From: CAYSUS01 sp964434165
Lineage (GTDB): Bacteria > Planctomycetota > Planctomycetia > Pirellulales > Thermoguttaceae
Length of the DNA stretch: 64,000 nt
Direction: 5' to 3'
NCBI GenBank assembly: GCA_964434165.1
Contig: CAYSUS010000006.1
Location: forward strand, 62,001-126,000
In this document: in pieces, positions 10,301-16,435 of the stretch
Numbering within the stretch: the first letter of the stretch is position 1
Layout: every line of letters begins with the position of its first letter
Program-made: the position numbers and the translations under genes
The notes under the pieces: generated by a model
The model's database searches: none
The model's input: only the letters and a program-made list of their open reading frames with translations
What the model was told of the DNA's origin: nothing

Positions 10301-11787
10301 GTGCGATCGCGGCGGCCGGGGCCGCGGTCTGCGTGGCGGTGAGCCTCGACTTCGGTTTTGACGGCACCATGCAGCAGCAGGCCCTGCTGGGCCTGGTCGG
10401 CCGATCGGCGGCGATCCCCGGGGCCCTGATGCTGCTCGGCGTGGCCGTGGTGATGGCGGCCCTGACGCCGCGCGCCGCGCGCCGGGCGTGGCACTACGCG
10501 GGCTTCGCCGCGGGGCTGCTTCTGCAATGCTCGGTCGGCTGGGCCCTGATCGAGCCCACCGCCCGGGCGTCCTGGCTGCACCGTAGCGTGACGTTGATGG
10601 TGGCCGCGGCGATGATGACGCTCCTTGCCAGCGTGGGCCTGGCGCGGATCATGCCCGGCGCGCGGCGGTGGATCGCCAGCGCACGCCGCGTGGCCCCGGT
10701 GATGGGAACCACGGCGCTTGCCGCCCTGGTCGCGGTGCTGGTCCAAGAGGCCGCGTGGTTCCGCTCGGCCGGGGAAGTGCCGATCTCGGCCTGGGGCATC
10801 GCCGTGGTGGCCGCCGCGCTGTTGGGGCTGGTGGCGGCGTGCATCGCCTTTGCAGTGGTGCCAGGCCTGGACCGGCTGGGGCTCACCGAGCGCGGCCGCA
10901 CCGCGTACGTCTATGCGGCCGAGGGCCTGGTGCTTCTGCTTGGCGTGCACTTCGGTCTGTGCGTGCCGGGGTGGTTCACCCCGGAGTTGCTCCAGCGCTA
11001 CGGGCTGCTGCTGGTGATGGGCGTGGCCTTTGCCGGAGCGGCGATGGCCGAATGGTTTCACCGCCGCATGATACCGGTGCTCAGCGAGCCGCTGGAGTGG
11101 ACCGCCTTCGTGCTGCCCGTCGTCCCGGCGATCGGGTTCTGGCTGCTGCCCGAGGGACTCGCCACGCTGGGTATCGCGGGCCGGACGCCGGCGGTCTGGA
11201 TGCTGATCGCGGCGTTCTACGCGACGTCTGCCTGGATGCAGCGCCCGGCCGGCGTGGCCCTTCCGAGCGGGTTGGCGGTGGCGGCCTTCAACGTGGGGCT
11301 GTGGATCGTGTGGAACCGGCTGGGGATCGGGCTTTTCGACCACCCGCAGTTGTGGCTGATTCCCGTGGGGCTCTGCGTGCTGGTGGCCGAGTACCTCAAC
11401 CACGACCGGCTCTCGGCGGCCCAGAGCGGCGCGATCCGCTACCTGGCCCTGAGTCTGATCTACGTCGCCTCGACGGCCGACATGTTCCTGGCGGGGATCG
11501 GCAACAGCGTCGTGCTGCCGCTCGTGCTGCTGGGCCTCTCCGTGGGCGGCGTGCTGCTGGGGATGTTGTTGCGCCTGCGGTCGTTCCTCGTCCTTGGCGT
11601 GACGTTCCTTCTCGTGCTCCTCGGCACGATGATCGAGTACGTGGCCATCGACCGCGAGCAGTTCTGGGTCGTCTATGCCTGCGGGGCGATCACGGGGGCG
11701 GCGATCATCGTCCTGTTCGCCGTGTTCGAGAAGCGGCGCAACGACGTGATGCGGGCGGTCGAGCAGTTCCGGCAGTGGGAACGCTAG
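4318..11787 (+). CDS. Giant polytopic membrane protein with N-terminal zinc ribbon
   Basis: At 2489 residues this is by far the largest gene in the window. Residues 1-25 form a hydrophobic helix. Residues about 41-60 hold a CPFC...CDWC zinc ribbon, followed by a short helical segment (about 65-115) and a Pro/Arg/Ala-rich disordered linker (about 120-265). From about residue 275 (DRNIRIGELVGGLLFVVFSV) to the end, hydrophobic helices alternate with short charged loops almost without a break, giving several dozen transmembrane segments. Similar giant proteins with a zinc ribbon occur in planctomycetes and resemble DUF2157/DUF2339-type multi-TM proteins; this assignment is tentative. The start has no strong ribosome-binding site. 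A 71-residue two-helix protein follows 20 bp downstream. The function is unknown; a scaffold for a surface-polymer or lipid-handling machine is only a guess. Confidence 0.85.
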   Translation: MFTTLAILLLLTVVAALVIAGIVVLCRRLAGPAGSAHQVDCPFCGRVTDDRRNRCDWCGRRLPYRTPLELAELSDLEAMVRQLKRMEASGVLTRAEASQLATRVAEYRAKVLGERPAPRAAGQPGVSASPVVEAEPIEAEVVEEPDLPKTPSAPPPPPRPSAPSRPAPDRPRGPRTPELPRPVERPRIGPAPRPKPAGPQAREPVSREEPTRRPPRSPADRMPPRAAPSKPPSAPKPRPRIAPEAPPRESPARPPREPAEAERRPRRSWSELLSAFMEDRNIRIGELVGGLLFVVFSVLLTVSLWDQLTRIPYYQFFVLVAVSSAVFGAGLYAHHRLRLASTGTSVLVIATLLVPLNFFTMVGVSRAEWTWLSVAAELVSLGVFTLLVHQAACVLVPKAPWHQVVAVLGGSASVLVSGRWVGPETPAWQFVAAGCLPAGFFVASLGAYLARLPRRVRLDESGAAAVLTLLGTALFALAVPWGLMVWQASGGERATLAAALDQLAALLALAAVPVLACGLAVMRGTTRDDRLAAYRTGGTAVALLGGTLLLAASALAWPQPWGVTAVGTIAAVALALGALRYRLPVLHAGAIAAAAFAYLTCFHSLGDSSALASLAREDLSRAMLGRLFSARSGTALVPLFAVLACAAEWLARSGRRRHGAVYAGGAVAVVVTSLATVSSNALLHSGADAIRAAIVYAIYGVGCLALNARWRRPALSYVGLSLVAGASVFAMRLEQIGGATWSLVLAAESLALLLVAAALAQTTQRQRGVPWAESLGEADVKGLAEWDALVEVFRVPAVHVAEVVAGLALAAGLWTAWFDRAAILAAPTPLLPAAAVALTATWLLLAWGHRSAERTWLAAATALAGLLHTLAWNYTAWTQMPWPVALLAHATLATAGSLLIGRLPWVRSDSRIRGEVDRVLVKPLRLAAIGVSLAAVPVLAVTWSPALGWTALSAWLFWVSVIWLVLAFGGRLPAMLSAHQAALAAAAVAGAIAWLWSQGWGAAAQGRFLHPWTFQACAAALAAVCLAWLIARILLRRFEAFKDLLEPDWPAVDRVVLVGVTWLQLAFLALYLLPGVGMELVRLGRAGAPPTASATVASAFGPGAWLVLFWVAGLLAGSLWHRWGRAEMLGAIAVAVSLACVLAGRWTNDMAAASMLRWGLGTVFLLLSAAVWLRDELTSMLARWPGTCMEGSGTGRQAAHGAPARGAIVGLAALPVIALTVLAATTQLIGLAPTRFPAGVLFHEIHPAASYLVPLLLVIAGLVGHAVRERSAGYAFSAGLVVELAVVLGYALTVVLGGGSFGSEDLVRVVQLATIAAALWAGLWLAARRRIDVWREDTQDGLLAHHLMNVQLGMPIVGNLLLLLPGLAWIALSITAWPSAWVKATGWPLGWTAFLLTGAAIALRRTASGRRLRPAAAGMIGMALLGLLACTVHGMSPQWGIRTLMLGWASYALFVAAASWWVASVRALPGAEGPPQALLRAAAVWVGAAGGLAVLLGLKAALLHGQLEDRLWAAAAIAVASVAGATMAYWRRAEGWAFAAALGVNLAASLVVWYFQRELAFAAWWVLLVQANVVATSAVALVWLAARRRLYQLRELTVRSSPLLGTQTSLAVTGVTVLLALPVVRLVAVPQGLPSWAERMVDPGGWIALAAVTAAAVGYLVQIDRGRLFHALGGLGAALPVMIACMTVHPAWPWDVAEWTSYRVLMVAAAAATLALLGAGLVARRLRGPAGLDEMAPEGGVIRTWVACLGAAAVLLALAWCPFDPGGTWWRVGTVLAVSLAAGILALATRAAEYVFVSGLLANVAATIWWAVLEGPNGWALVEVNTAALAAASAGWTLVRKLHRQGVPCTEINGQPVIFAHLAALGSLAALVSLAGAIVVQALGGHLAPSPDPLRTAATIAVAAAMLALVWDRAAPFPLGGLYLVGLAALGMSWNARAFAPREIVWVAATELTGFALAASVAGWLLPRGRRLWSALRIEHESGRFEAEWFGPLQGAIAAAGAAVCVAVSLDFGFDGTMQQQALLGLVGRSAAIPGALMLLGVAVVMAALTPRAARRAWHYAGFAAGLLLQCSVGWALIEPTARASWLHRSVTLMVAAAMMTLLASVGLARIMPGARRWIASARRVAPVMGTTALAALVAVLVQEAAWFRSAGEVPISAWGIAVVAAALLGLVAACIAFAVVPGLDRLGLTERGRTAYVYAAEGLVLLLGVHFGLCVPGWFTPELLQRYGLLLVMGVAFAGAAMAEWFHRRMIPVLSEPLEWTAFVLPVVPAIGFWLLPEGLATLGIAGRTPAVWMLIAAFYATSAWMQRPAGVALPSGLAVAAFNVGLWIVWNRLGIGLFDHPQLWLIPVGLCVLVAEYLNHDRLSAAQSGAIRYLALSLIYVASTADMFLAGIGNSVVLPLVLLGLSVGGVLLGMLLRLRSFLVLGVTFLLVLLGTMIEYVAIDREQFWVVYACGAITGAAIIVLFAVFEKRRNDVMRAVEQFRQWER
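7880..7925. repeat. Repeat-like segment inside the giant membrane protein gene
   Basis: Within the otherwise helix-after-helix reading frame, about 18 codons (around residues 1188-1205, CMEGSGTGRQAAHGAPARG) are hydrophilic. Their DNA (CACTGGCAGACAAGCTGCCC) contains an imperfect palindrome, TGGCAG-ACAAG-CTGCC, and looks like the small intergenic palindromes seen elsewhere. It keeps the frame. It may simply be a loop between two membrane helices. Confidence 0.3.
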
Positions 11788-11807
11788 ACCGGAGCAAACG
11801 AGCGCGG

Positions 11808-12023
11808 ATGGACGAACCGGACAGCGATCGCCGACGTCCGCTCCAGTTCGGCGTGGCCGCCCTGTTGGCGATCGCTGTGGCCGTGGGGCTGCTGTTCGGC
11901 CTGCTCCGCTGGCTCGAAGTCCCGGCTCGCGCGTCGTACATGGTCCTGGCCGTGGTGATCGTCAGCGTGGTCGCGGCCGTGGGGCTGCTCGCGGTGATCG
12001 CGGGGATGGACCGGGAGGAGTGA
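11808..12023 (+). CDS. Small two-helix membrane protein
   Basis: This 71-residue protein starts at an ATG 20 bp after the stop of the giant membrane protein. A charged N-terminus (MDEPDSDRRRPLQF) is followed by two hydrophobic stretches, about 15-33 and 42-64, separated by a short RWLEVPARAS loop, and the tail is acidic. No family is recognised. The close spacing and shared membrane location suggest co-transcription with, and possibly a partner role for, the giant protein. Confidence 0.7.
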   Translation: MDEPDSDRRRPLQFGVAALLAIAVAVGLLFGLLRWLEVPARASYMVLAVVIVSVVAAVGLLAVIAGMDREE

Positions 12024-12113
12024 CGGGGATGACGAACGACGCATGGCGCACGGCGCGCTGCGACAGCCCGGGGCGCAGCCCTCGAACACTCACCCCGTCA
12101 CCGCCTCACCCCG

Positions 12114-12851
12114 TCACACTCCCAGCCAGTTCTTCACGCCCAGGCGGAGGATGATCCGCAGGGCGGCGAGTGCCTCGCGGCTGTTGATTTTCGAGGCCCC
12201 TTGAAGTCGATCGACGAACACGATGGGCGTCTCGCCGAATCGGGCACCCAGGCGCTTCAGGTGCCAGAGGATCTCTTCCTGGAACGAGTAGCCGCGGGAG
12301 CGGACCTGGTCGAAGTCCAGGCGGCGCAAGAGGTCGACGCGGTAGCAGCGATAGGCCCCGCTGCAGTCTTTGGGCGCTAGTCCCAGCAGCCACCGCGAGT
12401 AGAGGTTCACCCCCCAGCTCATGAAGTGTCGCTTCCAGGGCCAGCCCTCGATGCCGCCCCCCTCGATGTAACGCGAGCCGATCATCACGTCGCGAGGCTC
12501 CTGGCCGGGCGGGTCCATACCGGCCCGCAGCTCGGGCAAGTACCGGGGGTCGTGGCTGAAGTCGGCGTCCATGTTCAGCAGGTAGCGGTGCCCGTGCTCG
12601 ATGCCGTGCTTCATGCCGGCGACGGTGGCCGTGCCCAGCCCCAGTTTGCCTTCGCGGTGCAGGCAGTGGACGCGCGGGTCTTCGGCCCGACGGCGATCGA
12701 CCCACTCGCCCGTCCCGTCCGGCGAGTTGTCGTCGATCACCAGCAGGTCCGCGTCGGGGGCGTACTGGAAGATCGCCTTGACCAGGCGCGGCAGGGTCTC
12801 GATCTCGTTGTACGTGGCGACCGTGATGAGGGTCTTGTCGGCGGTGGACAT
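12114..12851 (-). CDS. Polyprenol/dolichol-phosphate mannosyltransferase-type GT2 glycosyltransferase
   Basis: The 245-residue GT-A fold enzyme resembles dolichyl-phosphate beta-mannosyltransferase (DPM1). It begins with LITVATYNEIETLPRLV. It has the nucleotide-sugar motif DDNSPDGTGEWV, the metal-binding DADFSHDP and the acceptor-side motif RLQGASKIN. It has the short, soluble DPM form with no C-terminal membrane helices. It should transfer a hexose from a nucleotide donor to a polyprenyl phosphate at the cytoplasmic face of the membrane. The ATG at 12851 follows the conserved N-terminal pattern; upstream in-frame codons encode only Pro/Phe-rich text. It is transcribed away from the MFS gene across a purine-rich gap. 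Confidence 0.85.
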   Translation of the reverse strand: MSTADKTLITVATYNEIETLPRLVKAIFQYAPDADLLVIDDNSPDGTGEWVDRRRAEDPRVHCLHREGKLGLGTATVAGMKHGIEHGHRYLLNMDADFSHDPRYLPELRAGMDPPGQEPRDVMIGSRYIEGGGIEGWPWKRHFMSWGVNLYSRWLLGLAPKDCSGAYRCYRVDLLRRLDFDQVRSRGYSFQEEILWHLKRLGARFGETPIVFVDRLQGASKINSREALAALRIILRLGVKNWLGV

Positions 12852-13345
12852 GATGCGGCGGGCAAGAGGGGAGGGAGTTAAGCAGAGAGGGGGAAAGGGA
12901 AAAAAGGGGAACGGCGGCATCGATGTAGGCGCTTCAGCGATGGCTGCCGACCAGTGAAAGCACCGGATCTCAGGCGCGACCTCGCGGGCATGCTTCCGTC
13001 GATCGTGCCTCCCTGCGCCCGGTGATCTCCGTGGCTGCCTATGTGCGCGGTTGCCATGGACCGCCCCTCCAACCGCCTCCGGCTTTCTCCCCCTCTTTCC
13101 CTCTTCCCCTCTCTCCTCCTTCTATCATCGCATGTAGAAGGCTTCATCAAACTCTAACGCGCAAGCTGAACCCGTGTTTCACGGCGGGTGTCTTCCTGGT
13201 CGGTCGCCGACCCGCGGGCCGCCCCCCGAATTGGGCGTTCGCCGTGGGCAGGACAGGATACAATAGTCCTGTTGCCTTGGCCAAGACTCCCCTGACCGTG
13301 CAGCCGAGCGCCAGCGGCTTCGCCTGTCACCCCGCCCCCGCCTCG
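12852..13345. other. Intergenic region with oppositely oriented purine and pyrimidine tracts
   Basis: An almost pure purine run (about 12879-12915: AGAGAGGGGGAAAGGGAAAA type) is mirrored by a pyrimidine run at about 13084-13123 (CTCCCCCTCTTTCCCTCTTC type). Together they form a loose long-range inverted repeat about 180 bp apart. A TACAAT hexamer at 13259-13264 lies 82 nt before the MFS start and is a weak -10 candidate. No gene is supported here. Confidence 0.5.
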
Positions 13346-14704
13346 ATGATCGCCCTCCGCCGCCGCTCGACGCAAGCTGCACCGCGATCGCCTGTTGCGC
13401 CGATTGCTGGCGCGCGGCCCGACGCGGATCGGCCGTCGGCCACGTACGGCCCCGTGTTCTGGCTGGCGTACGTCTCCAACTCGATGTTCTGCGTGGCGCT
13501 GGCCCTGCTCTACCGCTACGCCGACTTCGTGACCGCGCTGGGCGGCACCGAGTTTCACCTGGGTTGGATCGTCGGGGTGGGCATGGTCGGCAGCCTGGCC
13601 ATGCGCCTGTTCCTCGGAAGCGGCATCGACCGCCGCGGCCCGCGCCTCATCTGGCTCGGATCGCTGACCACGTTCGCCACGGTGTGCTTCCTCCACCTCG
13701 CGGTCAACCGATACGACGGGCCGGAGATCTACCTGCTGCGGATCGTCTTCTCCTCCGCGGTGGCCGGCGTGTTCGGGGCCTCGATGACGTTCATCTCCGG
13801 GCGCGTGCCGCCGGCGCGGATCGCCGAGATGCTGGGCATGCTCGGCACGTCGGGCTTCATGGGGATGATCGTCGGCTCGCAGATCGGCGACCTGCTCTGC
13901 GGGACGCAAGAGCTAACGCGTTGGCAGATCGATCGGTTGTTCGTGGTCGCCGGCGCGGTGGGCCTTGCCGGGGCCTGCTTCGCCTGGCTGGCCGTGCGGC
14001 GTCTCTCCCCGCCGCCGCGGCGGCGCGCGCCGCCGCCCCTGCGCTGGCTTCTGTGGCGCTATCAGCCGGGCACGATCCTCGTCGTGGCTGTCGCGGCCGG
14101 GGCGGGTCTCGGCATGCCGCAGACCTTCCTTCGCACCTACGCAGCCGAGCTGAGCGTGCCGCGGATCGGGCTGTTCTTCACCGCCTACTCGGCCACGGCC
14201 GTCGTCACCCGGATCGTGACGCGGCGCTGGGCAGAGCGGATCGGGCTGACGCCCATGGTGCTTCTTGGCCTGGGCATCTTATCCGGAAGCCAGCTTCTGT
14301 TCATCGGCGTGCGCACCGAGTGGATGTTCGTCATCCCGGCCGTTTCCTACGGCCTGGGCCACGCGATCCTCTTTCCCACCATGGTCGCCACGGCCAGCCA
14401 GTCGTTTCCGGGGCGCTACCGGGGGCTGGGAACGATGGTCGCGCTCGGGGCGTTCGATTTCGGCATGCTGCTGGGCGCGCCGGCCACGGGGGCCCTTCTG
14501 CAATACGCCGGCGCGGTGGGACTGCCCCGCTACCCGGCCATGTTCAGGGCCATGAGCGCGATGTTCGGCCTGGTGGGCCTGTTCTACGCCTTGACGTACC
14601 GCCCCGCCTCGCGGCGGCGGCGCCGCCGCCCGCGACTCCCCCACGCGGCGATTCCCCGGCCCAAGCATGCGGCCGAGGAGCCGGCCGTGGCCACGGCGGG
14701 ATAG
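13346..14704 (+). CDS. MFS-family transporter
   Basis: The 452-residue protein has about 12 hydrophobic segments beginning near residue 35 (GPVFWLAYVSNSMFCVALAL). It shows the MFS loop signature between helices 2 and 3 (FLGSGIDRRGPRLIWLGSL), a long central basic linker (RRLSPPPRRRAPPP) between the two six-helix halves, and a basic tail rich in Arg/Pro. It probably moves a small solute across the inner membrane using an ion gradient; the substrate cannot be read from the sequence. The ATG at 13346 was chosen because upstream codons encode Pro-rich, non-conserved text. A candidate -10 (TACAAT) is 82 nt upstream. Confidence 0.8.
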   Translation: MIALRRRSTQAAPRSPVAPIAGARPDADRPSATYGPVFWLAYVSNSMFCVALALLYRYADFVTALGGTEFHLGWIVGVGMVGSLAMRLFLGSGIDRRGPRLIWLGSLTTFATVCFLHLAVNRYDGPEIYLLRIVFSSAVAGVFGASMTFISGRVPPARIAEMLGMLGTSGFMGMIVGSQIGDLLCGTQELTRWQIDRLFVVAGAVGLAGACFAWLAVRRLSPPPRRRAPPPLRWLLWRYQPGTILVVAVAAGAGLGMPQTFLRTYAAELSVPRIGLFFTAYSATAVVTRIVTRRWAERIGLTPMVLLGLGILSGSQLLFIGVRTEWMFVIPAVSYGLGHAILFPTMVATASQSFPGRYRGLGTMVALGAFDFGMLLGAPATGALLQYAGAVGLPRYPAMFRAMSAMFGLVGLFYALTYRPASRRRRRRPRLPHAAIPRPKHAAEEPAVATAG

Positions 14705-14706
14705 GT

Positions 14707-14841
14707 GCGAAACACGAAATCCGAATATCGAAACGCGAAGCCAATCCGAAATCCCAATGACCGAAACCGCGCTGGCCGCGCGCTGGTCGTTTCCGCCATT
14801 CGAGCTTCGGTGGTTTGGATTCGTCTCGGATTTCCCAAGCC
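14707..14841. repeat. CGAAATCCGAA-type dispersed repeat (family B copy 1)
   Basis: The element has an AT-richer left part containing CGAAATCCGAATATCGAAA and AATCCGAAATCCCAATGACC, and a right part with GGATTCGTCTCGGATTTCC that is roughly the inverse. It fills the gap between the convergent MFS and Gfo/Idh/MocA genes. A second copy, with the same two parts, is at 57287-57432. Confidence 0.6.
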
Positions 14842-14881
14842 GGGCACCTGACGGAGCCCTGGAGCCGGCGCGCGCAGCAGT

Positions 14882-16195
14882 TCACGCCCGAAAGGGGTCG
14901 CGCTCCGGCCGAGAGCGCAGGCCGTTGGCCTCGGCGTCCCCCTCGAACTCCTCGGTGGCCGGGTTGATCGTTAGGCGCCGCTGGAGGACCCACGCCAGGG
15001 CCGCGGCGTGGCTGGCGATGTGCGAGCGCCGCATCACCGTCGAGTTGCACACCGGGGGCTTGCGCGACTTGACCGAGTCGAAGAAGTCCCGGGCGTGCGC
15101 CGAGACGTCCAGTCCCCGGACCCGCTTCGTGCCCTCGGGCAGCTCCTTGCGCAGCGACTCCGGCTCCACGACGATCTCGCCGCTGTCGCCGGTCTCGACC
15201 CAGCCCTTCTCGCCCACAAAGCGGACCGGGCAGGTGCCCAGGCGCGTGATGTAGTGCGGGCTGCGGTCGCCGAAGGGGGTCTTGAGGAAGTCGAGGACCA
15301 GCTTCACGCCGCTGGCGTAATGGCACGTGATCTTGTCCTCCGCCGGCTCGTACGTGACGGGCATCGTGTCGTCCGATCCGCTGGCCCACTGGCACAAGTC
15401 CAGGGTGTGGGCGCCCCAGTCCAGCAGCCGGGCGCCGGAGTCGAAGTCCCAGTAGCCGCGCCACCGGCCGGCCACGTACTGCGCGTTGTACGGCCGCCAC
15501 GGGGCCGGGCCGAGCCACAGGTTCCAGTCGCACACCTCGGGAGCCGGCGTAGGCTCGGCGGGCAGCCACTCGTTCTTCAGCTCCGGGTAGTAAACGCTGG
15601 CGTGGAGCGTGTGCAGCTTGCCGAGCTTGCCGCGCTGGGCCAGCTCGACGGCCTGCTGGAAGTTCGGCACGCTCCGCCGCTGCGTCCCGGCCTGAAACAC
15701 CCGGCCGGTCCGCTTCATCGTGTCGTCGAGCTGCTGGCACTTCTCGATCGTGATCCCGCACGGCTTCTCGCTGTACACGTCCTTGCCGGCCTCGGCCGCC
15801 AGCATCGAGGCCGGGGCGTGCCAGCGGTCGCCCGTAGCGACCAGCACCGCGTCAATGTCCTTGCGGTCGAGCAGCTCGCGCAGGTCGCGATAGAGAACGC
15901 ACGCCTGGTTGCCGTAGTGCTTGTCGACCAGATCCTTGCCGGCCTTGCGCCGGCTCGCCTGGACGTCGGCGATGGCCACGCACTTCACGTCGGGCAGCTT
16001 GAGGATGGCGTTCAGGTCGTACGTGCACCGCGGGCCGATGCCGACCACCCCGAGGACGACCGTCTCGCTCGGCGGCGCGGCGCCCTCGGCGCCGAGGGCC
16101 GTGGAAGCCACGGCCGAGGGCAGCGAGATCGCCGCCGTGGCCGCCAGCGAACGCTTCAGAAACTCCCGCCGCGTCGAGCCTTGCCGCCTGGTCAT
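14882..16195 (-). CDS. Tat-exported Gfo/Idh/MocA family oxidoreductase
   Basis: The 437-residue protein has a twin-arginine signal (TRREFLKRSLAATAAISLPS). An NAD(P)-binding Rossmann domain (VVLGVVGIGPRCTYDLNAIL) follows, then the EKP motif (YSEKPCGITIEKC) with its catalytic Lys, and a C-terminal alpha/beta domain with a DWGAHTLDLCQW motif. The family oxidises or isomerises sugars and inositols with a bound nicotinamide cofactor. Tat export implies folding with cofactor before transport to the periplasm. The glycine-rich loop (GIGPRC) departs from the usual GxGxxG. The ATG at 16195 starts right before the signal, and a TTGACG/TTAACT promoter pair lies 76 nt upstream. The substrate is unknown. 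Confidence 0.9.
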   Translation of the reverse strand: MTRRQGSTRREFLKRSLAATAAISLPSAVASTALGAEGAAPPSETVVLGVVGIGPRCTYDLNAILKLPDVKCVAIADVQASRRKAGKDLVDKHYGNQACVLYRDLRELLDRKDIDAVLVATGDRWHAPASMLAAEAGKDVYSEKPCGITIEKCQQLDDTMKRTGRVFQAGTQRRSVPNFQQAVELAQRGKLGKLHTLHASVYYPELKNEWLPAEPTPAPEVCDWNLWLGPAPWRPYNAQYVAGRWRGYWDFDSGARLLDWGAHTLDLCQWASGSDDTMPVTYEPAEDKITCHYASGVKLVLDFLKTPFGDRSPHYITRLGTCPVRFVGEKGWVETGDSGEIVVEPESLRKELPEGTKRVRGLDVSAHARDFFDSVKSRKPPVCNSTVMRRSHIASHAAALAWVLQRRLTINPATEEFEGDAEANGLRSRPERDPFRA

Positions 16196-16270
16196 GATGG
16201 ATGTCCTGTCGTGATTCGTCTTCCGGTTGCACAGCGCGAGAATCGCGTCCGTCCGCTTCGCCCGCCCACC

Positions 16271-16300
16271 AGTTAACAACGCGGCCGTGCCGCGCGTCAA
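16271..16300 (-). promoter_or_regulatory. Sigma70-like promoter for the Gfo/Idh/MocA gene
   Basis: On the minus strand there is TTGACG (-35, 16295-16300), an 18-bp spacer and TTAACT followed by GG (-10, 16271-16276). The -10 ends 76 nt before the start codon at 16195. The -35 matches TTGACA at five of six positions. Confidence 0.55.
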
Positions 16301-16435
16301 GCAGGGCGGCAGACGACGGCGTGCTTGGGCCAGCGAACCGCCCCGTCGATGGCGCGGCCGTCGCGGAAGCGGAACCGGGCCCGCACCGCATGGAGCCGGC
16401 GGGCGTCGCGGGACAGGGCGTGGCAGGCCTCCGGC

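Noticed and set aside
16303..16435. Minus-strand frame with a plausible protein-like string (RARFRFRDGRAIDGAVRWPK) between the two Gfo/PEP-CTERM genes
   Set aside because: Only about 45 codons, no start codon with a ribosome-binding site, and it overlaps the end of the PEP-CTERM gene. It could be a decayed C-terminus but the evidence is too thin.
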